Assembly (NCBI RefSeq): GCF_014201145.1
Contig: NZ_JACHDP010000001.1
Span: 496,001 to 560,000, forward strand
Source of the DNA: Micromonospora parathelypteridis
GTDB taxonomy: Bacteria; Actinomycetota; Actinomycetes; Mycobacteriales; Micromonosporaceae
Reading direction: 5' to 3'
DNA length: 64,000 nucleotides
In this document: in pieces, positions 56,749-64,000 of the stretch
How the letters are laid out: each line of letters begins with the position of its first letter
Numbering within the stretch: position 1 is the stretch's first letter
Position numbers and translations under genes: made by a program
The notes under the pieces: model-generated
Told to the model about the DNA's origin: nothing
The model's input: the letters and a program-made list of their open reading frames with translations, nothing else
The model's database searches: none

Positions 56749-58813
56749 CGTGGAGGATCTTCTCGTTGCTGTTGTTCGGGGTGCTGTCCTTGTCACCGAG
56801 GTTGGTGGTGGTCAACCACAACCCCCCGTCGGGAGCCGGCTCCACCGTCCGCAACCGGCCGTAGGTGCCACTGAAGTACGTCTGCACGTTCGTCAGGCTG
56901 CTACCGCTGATCACCGCGCGGTACATCCGGGCGCCACGCGCACAGGCCACGTAGAGCGCGTCCCGCACGATCGTGATCCCGGAGCAGGACCCTTCCGCGG
57001 TCGGATAGGTACGCGCCGGCGCGATGAACCCGGCGGTGCCGCAGGTGCCGCTGGTGCCCTCGCACGCCGGCCATCCGTAGTTGCCGCCCCGGGTGATCAG
57101 GTTGGTCTCATCCATGATCGAGTTGCCGAATTCCTGCTCCCACAGCCGGCCCTGCGAGTCGAACGCCAGCCCCTGCGGGTTGCGGTGGCCGTAGCTCCAC
57201 ACGTAGTTGCCGAACGGGTTGTCCGAAGGCACGGTCCCATCCGGGTTGAGACGCAGGATCTTGCCCTCGAGGCTCGCCCGATCCTGCGCGTAGGCGCCGT
57301 TCTGCGCGTCGCCCGTGCTGGCGTACAACTTGCCGTCCGGGCCGAACCGCAGCCGACCGCCGTCGTGGTACTTGTTCCGCCGGATCCCGCTGACCAGGAT
57401 CTGCTCGCTGGCGGTGTTGAGTCGGCCGTTCTCCAACCTGATTCGGACGATCCGGTTGTCGCTGGGCGAGGTGTGCATGACGTACAGCCAGCGGTCGCTG
57501 GCGAAGCTGGGCGAGATGGCGAGCCCGAGCAGGCCACCCTCACCGTCGGTGCTCTGGACGTTCGGCACCGTGCCCACGTTGGTCTTGGCCCCGGTGGTGG
57601 GGTTGAGCTGGATGATGTCGTGCGCGTCGCGGCGGTTGTAGAGGACGCTGCCGTCGGGCAACGTCACCAGACCCCACGGGATGTCGGTGTCCGTGCTGAC
57701 CTGCCGCACCCCGCACACCGGATTGCCGCAGGCCGCGCCGGTGGTCACCGTCGTGGTGCCGCTACGCGACGACGTGTTGTCCTGCGCGTCCCGGGCCACC
57801 ACGTAGTACTGGTACGCGGTGTTCGCCGCCAGCCCGCTGTCGGTGAAGGTGGTCGCGGGCGGCGCGCCGGTCACCGTGCCGACCTTCACGCCACCGCGGA
57901 AGATGTCGTACGCCCGGACACCGATGTTGTCGGTCGACGCCGTCCAACGCAGTGTCACCGTGGTGCCCGACGCGGTGCCGGTGAGCTGCTGCGGCGCGGT
58001 CGGCGGTTGGGTGTCGGCCTGGCAGGGCGGTGGTGTGATCGAGACGGTGGTGCTGGCCTGGGACACGTTGCCAGCGGCGTCGCGGGCGTTGACGTACAGG
58101 CCCCAGGTCGCACCGGCGACGACGGTGAGGCTGGTGGACAGCGTCGAGCCGCTCACCGACTTCATCAGCTGACCGTCGTGGTAGACGTCGTAGAAGGCCA
58201 CCGCGACGTTGTCCGTCGAGGCGTTCCACGCGAACGTCACGGAGTTGCAGGTCAGGCCGCTCACCCGCGGGCTGCCCGGCGTTGTGGGCGGCTGACTGTC
58301 GGCGCTGCCCAGGGCCGTCGTCCACCGCTGGTTGCCCTGCCCGTTGCAGGTCCAGAGACCGACGGTGGTGCTGTTGGCGGTGCCGGCGCCGGTCACGTCC
58401 AGGCACAGGCCGGACTGGACGCCGACGATGGTCCCGTTGGTGTTGATCCGCCAGCGCTGGTTGGCACCGCCGTTGCAGCCGTTGATCTGCAGAGCGGCCG
58501 GCGCGGTGGTGTCCTGGCCGACCACGTCGAGGCACATCGTCTCGTCGTACACCCGCAACTCACCGGCCGAGGTGAGACTCCACGCCTGGTTGGCCTGACC
58601 GTTGCAGTCGTAGATGTTGATGCCGGCCCCGGCCGTCCTGGAGTTGCCGACCACGTCCAGACAGCGACCCGACGCCACGCCGACCACGGTCGAGGGGGCC
58701 GCGGCCGACGCCGGGACGCCGACCGCCACGGTCAGCAGCGTCACCGCTGCCATCGCCGCCGGCAGCAGCCGCCATCGTGGGTGCCGGGGGTTGGTCCGCG
58801 CGAAGACTGGCAT
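56732..58813 (-). CDS. Secreted ricin-FnIII-sugar dehydrogenase (PQQ-type glucose/sorbosone dehydrogenase)
   Basis: A 693-residue secreted enzyme. A signal peptide ends ASA; a ricin-type beta-trefoil (about 40-165, with QANQAW, GANQRW and QGNQRW) is followed by two FnIII domains (about 175-275 and 280-370) and a dehydrogenase beta-propeller (about 380-690). In the latter, DIPWGLVTLPDGSVL, EGGLLGLAISPSF, KYHDGGRLRFGPDGKLYAST and YGHRNPQGLAFD are classic sGDH/Hhip-like motifs. It probably oxidises sugars while bound to polysaccharide. GGAGGATCG precedes the ATG at 58813. Convergent with the MFS gene, sharing 17 bases. Confidence 0.9.
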   Translation of the reverse strand: MPVFARTNPRHPRWRLLPAAMAAVTLLTVAVGVPASAAAPSTVVGVASGRCLDVVGNSRTAGAGINIYDCNGQANQAWSLTSAGELRVYDETMCLDVVGQDTTAPAALQINGCNGGANQRWRINTNGTIVGVQSGLCLDVTGAGTANSTTVGLWTCNGQGNQRWTTALGSADSQPPTTPGSPRVSGLTCNSVTFAWNASTDNVAVAFYDVYHDGQLMKSVSGSTLSTSLTVVAGATWGLYVNARDAAGNVSQASTTVSITPPPCQADTQPPTAPQQLTGTASGTTVTLRWTASTDNIGVRAYDIFRGGVKVGTVTGAPPATTFTDSGLAANTAYQYYVVARDAQDNTSSRSGTTTVTTGAACGNPVCGVRQVSTDTDIPWGLVTLPDGSVLYNRRDAHDIIQLNPTTGAKTNVGTVPNVQSTDGEGGLLGLAISPSFASDRWLYVMHTSPSDNRIVRIRLENGRLNTASEQILVSGIRRNKYHDGGRLRFGPDGKLYASTGDAQNGAYAQDRASLEGKILRLNPDGTVPSDNPFGNYVWSYGHRNPQGLAFDSQGRLWEQEFGNSIMDETNLITRGGNYGWPACEGTSGTCGTAGFIAPARTYPTAEGSCSGITIVRDALYVACARGARMYRAVISGSSLTNVQTYFSGTYGRLRTVEPAPDGGLWLTTTNLGDKDSTPNNSNEKILHVTLGG

Positions 58814-59049
58814 CGATCCTCCAGGATCGGGGGTGTTGACCGGCCCGACCCGGCGCCGACGACCCAGCGCCCGACCAAGTCGAACAAGGAACATCGATAA
58901 TCAAAGATGGATTGCCGGAGCATGTCAAACGATGTCGCTCGATCGGCGACAAACCCGGATGTCGCAGCGATGTCCGGAAGGGCAGGCCACCAGGCCCGGC
59001 AGATCCTCTGGCACCGGCACGCGCGGACGCCCCGACGGCCGCGCGGCTA

Positions 59050-59703
59050 CTAGTACCTTTCCCAGTTTCCGCTGCCGTCGGCCTTGCGCCACCGACGGTT
59101 CTCGGTGCTGCCGTCGAGATTGCGGACGGTGGCCTCCACGTGTTGGCCCACCACCTGGTACGAGATGAACGTCATCACCCGGTCGCCGGCCGCGCTGGAG
59201 TCGTCTCCCTTGATGACCGGCCACGCGTACCGGCCGCTGCCGCCGTCCGAGAGCTGGACCGGCACGAGCGCTTGCTGCCGTGCCGCGCCTGGGTTACCCA
59301 GCTCGACCAGGACGAGCGCGTCCTCGGTCGACGGCGCGTTCGCCGGCTCCTCGACGATGAACTCGGCGTACACCGGCTGCGCACCGTCCGGCAGGATCCT
59401 GCAGGGCACGTCGAAGCCGTTGGAACCGTTGCGGAACGCCACCGAGTCGTCGGACTCGCCGCAGAAACTCAGGTTGCGGATGACCGCGTTGGCCCAGTCA
59501 GTCCGCCTGATCTCGCTCGCCTCAGCTCCCGGCTCGGAGCTGCCAGTCGCCGAAGCGCTCGGTGCGAAAGGGCTGGTCAGGTTCGCGCTTTCGGACGAAG
59601 AGCCGGAGGTTGCCGCATCGCCGCCGAGACTGTCGGCTGACGACGTGCAACCGGTGGCGAAGGTAAGGCTGAGCACAACCCCAACGAGCAGTTCGTCGCG
59701 CAT
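59050..59703 (-). CDS. Lipoprotein of unknown function
   Basis: A 217-residue lipoprotein: signal sequence with ATGC lipobox (Cys about 20), a Ser/Gly/Ala-rich linker to about 65, then a beta-rich domain with paired cysteines (SFCGESDD and VPCRIL), ALVLVELGN and RVMTFISYQVVGQHVE. No named family was recognised. AAAGGAC precedes the ATG at 59703. It lies between a TetR gene and the sugar dehydrogenase on the same strand but is separated from both by more than 150 bases. Confidence 0.7.
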   Translation of the reverse strand: MRDELLVGVVLSLTFATGCTSSADSLGGDAATSGSSSESANLTSPFAPSASATGSSEPGAEASEIRRTDWANAVIRNLSFCGESDDSVAFRNGSNGFDVPCRILPDGAQPVYAEFIVEEPANAPSTEDALVLVELGNPGAARQQALVPVQLSDGGSGRYAWPVIKGDDSSAAGDRVMTFISYQVVGQHVEATVRNLDGSTENRRWRKADGSGNWERY

Positions 59704-59863
59704 GGACGGTCCTTTCCGCTGCGTGGTCGGTGACATCGATGGATGTCCGGTACCCGCATCGGTACGCGCCAAAACGAGGCGGCAAGGACGGCGGAGACCA
59801 CCACGCACGGCTCGGCGCGGTGACGATCGGTCTGTCGCGCGGCGGCGATACGGCTGCCGGACC

Positions 59864-60445
59864 CTACGGTCTCGGTGTCATCCCAGCGAGAAGGGCTGTG
59901 AGCACGCGCTCGACGTACTCGTGGGTCAGCGGCTCCTGCGTGATGAGAAGCCTGAAGTACAGCGGCCCGGACAGGATGGCCATGGCCACGTCGAGGTCGA
60001 ACTCGGGTGAGAGCTGCCCCTGTTGCTGGGCCTTCCTCAGCCGGGCGACCGTCCTGTCTGCCTGAGGGCGGATGAAGCGTTCGTTGAGCGCGGCGGCGAC
60101 CAGGGGATCGTGCTGGGCCTCGCCCACGAGGGCCTGGTAGAGGGGACCCATTGGCGGCCGACCCAGGAGGTCGACGGCCGCGTGGATCTGTCGGCGTAGG
60201 TCGGCCACGACGTCGCCGGTGTCGGGGTAGTCGAGCCCGGGTTCGCCGGAGGTGAGCACCGCGTCGAGGAACAGGGCGCCCTTGGAGGGCCAGCGACGGT
60301 AGACCGTGTGCTTGCCGACGCCGGCACGGGCCGCCACCGCCTCGATGCTGAGTTTGGCGTAGCCGACTTCCTGCGCCAGTTCCAGAGTGGTGCGCATGAT
60401 CGCCTGGGTCCGGTCGGCGGCTCTGGTGCGGCGGTCGTCGCTCAT
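59864..60445 (-). CDS. TetR-family transcriptional repressor
   Basis: A 193-residue TetR regulator. The helix-turn-helix (LSIEAVAARAGVGKHTVYRR, about 32-51, then WPSKGALFLDAV) is followed by a TetR C-terminal helical ligand domain. TAGAGT plus 6 bases precedes the ATG, so it is probably leaderless. Two palindromes (60463-60476 and 60521-60540) share the divergent gap with a serine hydrolase gene, so it probably represses itself and that gene. The ligand is unknown. Confidence 0.92.
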   Translation of the reverse strand: MSDDRRTRAADRTQAIMRTTLELAQEVGYAKLSIEAVAARAGVGKHTVYRRWPSKGALFLDAVLTSGEPGLDYPDTGDVVADLRRQIHAAVDLLGRPPMGPLYQALVGEAQHDPLVAAALNERFIRPQADRTVARLRKAQQQGQLSPEFDLDVAMAILSGPLYFRLLITQEPLTHEYVERVLTALLAGMTPRP

Positions 60446-60462
60446 GCCGTCACTCTATCGGC

Positions 60463-60476
60463 ACGGCACGTGCCGT
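60463..60476. promoter_or_regulatory. TetR operator O1
   Basis: ACGGCACGTGCCGT is a perfect 14-bp palindrome lying between the TetR start (60445) and the -35 (TTGACA, 60476-60481) of the divergent promoter. The last T is shared with TTGACA. Confidence 0.8.
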
Positions 60477-60504
60477 TGACATTCACCCGCCACCTGGCCA
60501 CACT
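60476..60504 (+). promoter_or_regulatory. Promoter of the serine hydrolase gene
   Basis: TTGACA (60476-60481), 17-base spacer, CACACT (60499-60504). It is bracketed by the two TetR palindromes, which fits repression. Confidence 0.65.
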
Positions 60505-60520
60505 GGGCGCCGGCAATAAC

Positions 60521-60540
60521 GGCACGGCACGTGCCGTGCC
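60521..60540. promoter_or_regulatory. TetR operator O2
   Basis: GGCACGGCACGTGCCGTGCC, a perfect 20-bp palindrome containing the same 14-bp core as O1. Its centre is 61 bases from that of O1. Confidence 0.85.
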
Positions 60541-60594
60541 GAGAGAGGGCCCGTCGCCCCGATCCGAGGCGGCGCTGGATCGAAGGGAAGTTCG

Positions 60595-62052
60595 ATGTCC
60601 GTGACCATGAGCCGGAACGCCGACAGTGCTGTACAGACCCAGGGCGACTGGGGGGCAGGGGTTTCGACCGGCCAACGATTCGACGTCGACCGCTGGCAGC
60701 AGCGATTCGATGAGCTGCGTGCCGCCCACCATGTCCCTGGCGCGAGCCTGGCCGTGGTGCTCGACTCGCGGGTCTACGAACTGGCCAGCGGGGTGCTGCA
60801 CCGCGGCACCGGCGTGGCGGTGACCACGGACTCGGTGTTCCTGTCCGGCTCGATCGCCAAGGTCTACACCGCCACGCTCATCATGCGGCTGGCCGACGAG
60901 GGGAAGCTGGACCTGAACGCGCCGGTCGTGGACGTGCTGCCGGAGTTCGCCACCCCCGACCCCGAGGCCACCAGGACGATCACCATCCGACAGCTGCTGT
61001 CCCACACCGGCGGCGTGACCAACGACTTCAACTTCGACGGCGGCCGGGGTGACGACTGCCTCGCCCGGTACGTCGAAGCCGCCCGGCGGGTGGCACTGGA
61101 CTGCCCACCCGGCACGGCCATCTCGTACGGCGGCCTCGGCTACGTCGTGCTGGGCCGCGTCATTGAGAGGCTCACCGGCCTGACCTGGGACCAAGCCCTC
61201 AAGAGCCTCCTGTTCGAGCCGCTCGGCCTGGAACGCTCGATGACGCTGCCGGAGGAGGCCCTGCGTTTCCGCGTCGCCATGAGCCACCTGGGTGAGTCGG
61301 GCACCGATCCCGACCCGGCCCCGTTCTGGGACCCGATGCCCCGCTCCATCGGCCCGGCGGGCAGGGTCATCGTCTCCGCCGGCGACATGGCCCGCTTCGC
61401 CCAGATGCACCTCGACGGCGGGCTCGCGGCCGACGGCACCCGCCTTCTTTCCGCCGAGGCGGTCGCCGCGATGGGACACCGCGAGGTCGACGTGCCCGAC
61501 AAGTGGACGGTCAGCGCCGACGGGTGGGGCCTGGGCTGGACGCTCTACGACTGGAATGGCATCGCCGGGTACGGCCACGACGGCGCCGCCATCGGCCAGT
61601 ACGCCTACCTGCGCGTCGTCCCGCAGGCGGGCGTCGCCCTGGTCCTGATGACCAACGGCGGCGCGGCCCGCCTGCTGTACGCGGACCTGTTCCGCGACCT
61701 GCTCGCCGAACTCGCCGGCGTCGCCATGCCCGCACCGTTCGCCCCGGCACCCGTACCGCCCGCGATCGACCTCGCGCCGCTGCTGGGCACGTACAAGCGC
61801 GAGGGCGTCGTCATCACCGTCTCGCGCAAGGGCGACGGCTCCCCCCACATGCGGTACGAGTTCGTCGATGACATGAAGGACCTGTCGCCGCCTTTGGAGA
61901 TGGACCTGGAGCCGGTCACCGAGACGGTCTTCGCGGCCTCCGGCGCAGGTCCCTCCTTCAGCGAGGACTACATGCCGGTGGTCTTCTTGACCCTCACCAA
62001 CGGCACTCGGGTCTGCTACGTGGGCATGCGTGCCACCCCCAGGACCGCCTGA
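60595..62052 (+). CDS. Beta-lactamase-fold serine hydrolase, TetR-linked
   Basis: A 485-residue class C-type serine hydrolase. SIAK (Ser86-Lys89) is the SxxK motif; SYGGLGY provides the Tyr motif and GHDGAA the KTG-like motif. After about residue 385 a small beta domain (LLGTYKREGVVITVSRKG) resembles the C-terminal domain of esterase EstB-like relatives. No signal peptide is present. GAAGGGAAG precedes the ATG. It is divergent from a TetR gene with two operators in between and is the likely target. The natural substrate is unknown. Confidence 0.88.
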   Translation: MSVTMSRNADSAVQTQGDWGAGVSTGQRFDVDRWQQRFDELRAAHHVPGASLAVVLDSRVYELASGVLHRGTGVAVTTDSVFLSGSIAKVYTATLIMRLADEGKLDLNAPVVDVLPEFATPDPEATRTITIRQLLSHTGGVTNDFNFDGGRGDDCLARYVEAARRVALDCPPGTAISYGGLGYVVLGRVIERLTGLTWDQALKSLLFEPLGLERSMTLPEEALRFRVAMSHLGESGTDPDPAPFWDPMPRSIGPAGRVIVSAGDMARFAQMHLDGGLAADGTRLLSAEAVAAMGHREVDVPDKWTVSADGWGLGWTLYDWNGIAGYGHDGAAIGQYAYLRVVPQAGVALVLMTNGGAARLLYADLFRDLLAELAGVAMPAPFAPAPVPPAIDLAPLLGTYKREGVVITVSRKGDGSPHMRYEFVDDMKDLSPPLEMDLEPVTETVFAASGAGPSFSEDYMPVVFLTLTNGTRVCYVGMRATPRTA

Positions 62053-62112
62053 CAGGCGAGACGGACCGGGATCGCCGACTGCCCGACGGCGTCGCCCGGC
62101 ACCCGGTGACGG

Positions 62113-63237
62113 TCAGTGGTTCCACTCCTTGGCGAGCAACTCGTAGGAGGTGACCCGGTCGGCATGCGCGTGGGTGATCGTGGTGACCAGCAGCTCGTCG
62201 GCGGTGGTGACGTCCTGCAGCGTGCGCAGTTGGTCGACGACCGTTGCGGCTGATCCGACGAACTGTGTGTCCACCCGGTCGGCGACGAGCTCGCGATCGT
62301 CGTCGGTCCAGGGCAGCGCGGCGGCCTGCTCCGGGCTCGGGAACGGAATCGCACCGTCGCCGCTGCGGATGCTGCGCACCCACGGGCCGTACGGTGCGGC
62401 CAGCCGACGCGCCGCATCGTCGGTCTCGGCCACGACCACGTCGGCGGAGACCACCACGTACGGCTCGGCGAACGCGTCCGAGGGCTGGAACGCGGCGCGG
62501 TAGGCGGCGACCGCGTCGAGCACCGAGGAGGGGCTGACGTGGTAGTTGGCGGCGAAGGGCAGACCCAGCGCACCCGCCAGTTGGGCGCTCTCCCCGCCGC
62601 TGCTGCCCAGCAGCCACACCTGGACGTCGCTGCCCTCCCCCGGCACGGCGTGTGCGTCCAGGCCGTCCGCGTCGGTGTAGTCGCCGCGCAGCAGGGCCAG
62701 GACGTCGGCCACCTGTTCGGCAAAGGGCGGTGGCTGCGCACCCGGTTGGTGCAGCAGGTTGCTGCTCAGGGCGAAGCGCGGTGAGGCGAGCACCCTGGCG
62801 TAGGAGAACGGCGGCGGAATGAGCAGGCCGTCGACCACCTGGGCCTCCACCGGCGGTGCGGTGGGCGCGGGGATTTCCCGAGCCGCCTCGACGCGCCGCT
62901 GGCCGGATCGACCGAGCCCGAGATCGATGCGGCCGGGGTACAGCGCGGCGAGGGTGCCGAACTCCTCGACCACCGACAGGGCGGTGCGATGACCGACCTG
63001 GACGGCGCCGGAGCCGACGCGGATAACGCTGGTGGCCGCGGCGACCTGCCCGATGAGCACGGCCGGCGCGGAGCTGGCCACGCCGGCGGCGAGGTGATGC
63101 TCGGCCAGCCAGTAGCGGTGGTAGCCGGACTGCTCCGCCCGACGGGCCAGGTCGACGGTGTTGCGCAGGGCGTCGGTGACGGTGCCACCGGCGGGCACCG
63201 GAGAGAGGTCGAGGATGGACAGTGGAGTCGGTGACAT
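62113..63237 (-). CDS. LLM-class flavin-dependent oxidoreductase
   Basis: A 374-residue bacterial luciferase-like (beta/alpha)8 monooxygenase: LSILDLSPVPAGGTVTDALR, YHRYWLAEHH (conserved His pair), SAPAVLIGQVAAATSVIRVG and LGLGRSGQR. The MupA/yhbW-type subgroup uses FMNH2 or F420. It follows a second LLM oxidoreductase gene on the same strand after 18 bases, so the two are probably cotranscribed and may act sequentially on an alkane, sulfonate or similar compound; the substrate is unknown. Confidence 0.9.
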   Translation of the reverse strand: MSPTPLSILDLSPVPAGGTVTDALRNTVDLARRAEQSGYHRYWLAEHHLAAGVASSAPAVLIGQVAAATSVIRVGSGAVQVGHRTALSVVEEFGTLAALYPGRIDLGLGRSGQRRVEAAREIPAPTAPPVEAQVVDGLLIPPPFSYARVLASPRFALSSNLLHQPGAQPPPFAEQVADVLALLRGDYTDADGLDAHAVPGEGSDVQVWLLGSSGGESAQLAGALGLPFAANYHVSPSSVLDAVAAYRAAFQPSDAFAEPYVVVSADVVVAETDDAARRLAAPYGPWVRSIRSGDGAIPFPSPEQAAALPWTDDDRELVADRVDTQFVGSAATVVDQLRTLQDVTTADELLVTTITHAHADRVTSYELLAKEWNH

Positions 63238-63255
63238 GGTGATCCCCGTTTCTGG

Positions 63256-64000
63256 TCAGACCGCGGCCGCGGTCACCGGCGGAAGGAAGGGACGGCTGGG
63301 GATCTCCCGGCGCAGCACCGGCGCCACCTCGGCCTGGAACAACTCCAGGCTCTCCCGGTGCTGCTTGTCGGTCAGCCCGTCGTGGTCGGCCTGCAGGTGG
63401 ATGACCTCGTGGCCGAACTGCTCGTGGTAGCGCAGCACCTTGTCGACGAGCTGCTCCGGGCTGCCGACCAGGATCGAGCTGCGGGCCAGAGCGTCCTCCA
63501 GGTCACCGAAGACCGGTTGCACGCCGAGCCGCCGGAACGCGGCCACCCGGGCGTCGAAGATCGGCCGGTACCTCTCGATCGCCTCCTGCGAGGTGCGGGC
63601 CACGTAGAAGCCGGCGGTGCCGGCACCGACGAGGGCGTCGGCCGGGTCGTGCCCGTAGTGGACCCACCGTTCCCGGTAGTGACGGATGAGCTCGGCGTAC
63701 GGCTCGATGGGGTTGGTGACGTTGGCCGAGAAGATCGGGTCGCCGTAGCGGGCGGCGAGGTCGACGGATTCTCTGCTGGTGGCGCTGCCGTGCCAGACCC
63801 GGATCGGCTGCTGCAGCGGGCGCGGCCAGGTCTCGGCCTCGGTCAGCGACGGCCGGTACGTCCCGGACCAGGTGACCTTGTCCTCCCGCCAGAGCCGGCG
63901 GAACAGCTCGTAGCCCTCCCGGTTGCGGTCCCACTGGTCCTCGGCGGTCACGTGGAACAGTTGCGCCTGCGCGGCGCCGTTGCCCTTGCCGATGATCAGT
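63256..64000 (-). CDS. LLM-class flavin-dependent oxidoreductase (5' partial)
   Basis: At least 248 residues; the frame is open to the window edge, where LIIGKGNGAAQ is encoded, so the N-terminal third is missing. Conserved LLM elements are EGYELFRRLWREDKVTWSG, RVWHGSATSRESVDLAARYG, ILVGSPEQLVDKVLRYHEQF and the following HEVIHLQAD. It precedes another LLM oxidoreductase by 18 bases. Cofactor is FMN or F420. No other part of the operon is visible. Confidence 0.88.
   Translation of the reverse strand, partial: LIIGKGNGAAQAQLFHVTAEDQWDRNREGYELFRRLWREDKVTWSGTYRPSLTEAETWPRPLQQPIRVWHGSATSRESVDLAARYGDPIFSANVTNPIEPYAELIRHYRERWVHYGHDPADALVGAGTAGFYVARTSQEAIERYRPIFDARVAAFRRLGVQPVFGDLEDALARSSILVGSPEQLVDKVLRYHEQFGHEVIHLQADHDGLTDKQHRESLELFQAEVAPVLRREIPSRPFLPPVTAAAV

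Noticed and set aside
1..64000. tRNA, rRNA or CRISPR loci
   Set aside because: No cloverleaf-like intergenic sequence, rRNA signature or regularly spaced repeats were recognised by eye; a covariance-model scan was not possible.

Overview
The window is about 71-72% G+C with almost no non-coding space. It carries DUF574 SAM methyltransferases, a DUF222/HNH protein, an iniBAC-like dynamin locus, a conservon-type signalling block, many secreted CAZymes with CBM2/ricin/F5-8C modules, and many leaderless genes. This fits an actinomycete chromosome, most likely Micromonospora or a close Micromonosporaceae relative. The assignment rests on protein recognition and base composition, not on a search. 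No rRNA, tRNA, CRISPR or intact transposase was seen.

1-16.3 kb: a truncated DUF559-like protein; a DUF574 methyltransferase; a secreted arabinofuranosidase-like enzyme with FnIII and CBM2; a serine hydrolase divergent from a PadR regulator across a near-perfect operator; a SanA-like protein; a LacI regulator divergent from a GH43 xylosidase; an ECF sigma factor with a coupled membrane protein and a paralogous lipoprotein; a ricin-GH46 chitosanase; a MerR-thioredoxin pair followed by a decayed chitosanase fragment; a PPOX protein and a DUF222/HNH protein.

16.2-31.2 kb: a DinB protein; an ABC exporter with a MerR-type promoter; a MITE-like palindrome; an orphan barstar overlapping a metallophosphoesterase; a PepSY protein with a poly-Asp tail; a DUF5872 protein; a two-component system; a PadR-controlled membrane protein; a lipoprotein; and a 1310-residue ThuA/sugar-dehydrogenase/PKD/CBM6/F5-8C enzyme.

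30.6-36.4 kb: an iron-responsive block. Three IdeR/DmdR-like boxes sit before a cysteine-poor S4 paralog and a DUF2470 protein (shared divergent promoter), before a DUF1540 protein, and before a four-gene siderophore ABC importer.

36.5-48.6 kb: the most system-like region. Two coupled dynamin-like GTPases and an IniB-like protein run left. Divergently, an Hsp70 ATPase without a substrate-binding domain is coupled to a MalT/LuxR ATPase regulator (IniR-like), a possible 16-codon coupling ORF, a NIT-domain histidine kinase, a roadblock protein and a DUF742 protein. A conservon GTPase is missing, and the block ends with a membrane-anchored CBM2-like protein.

48.6-64 kb: a secreted multidomain GDPD; a membrane protein; a GDPD plus SLATT/DUF4231 gene pair one base apart; HelR, the rifamycin-protective RNA polymerase remodeller, behind a rifamycin-associated element; an MFS exporter; a second multidomain sugar dehydrogenase; a lipoprotein; a TetR/serine hydrolase pair with two palindromic operators; and two LLM flavin oxidoreductases, the last cut by the window edge.
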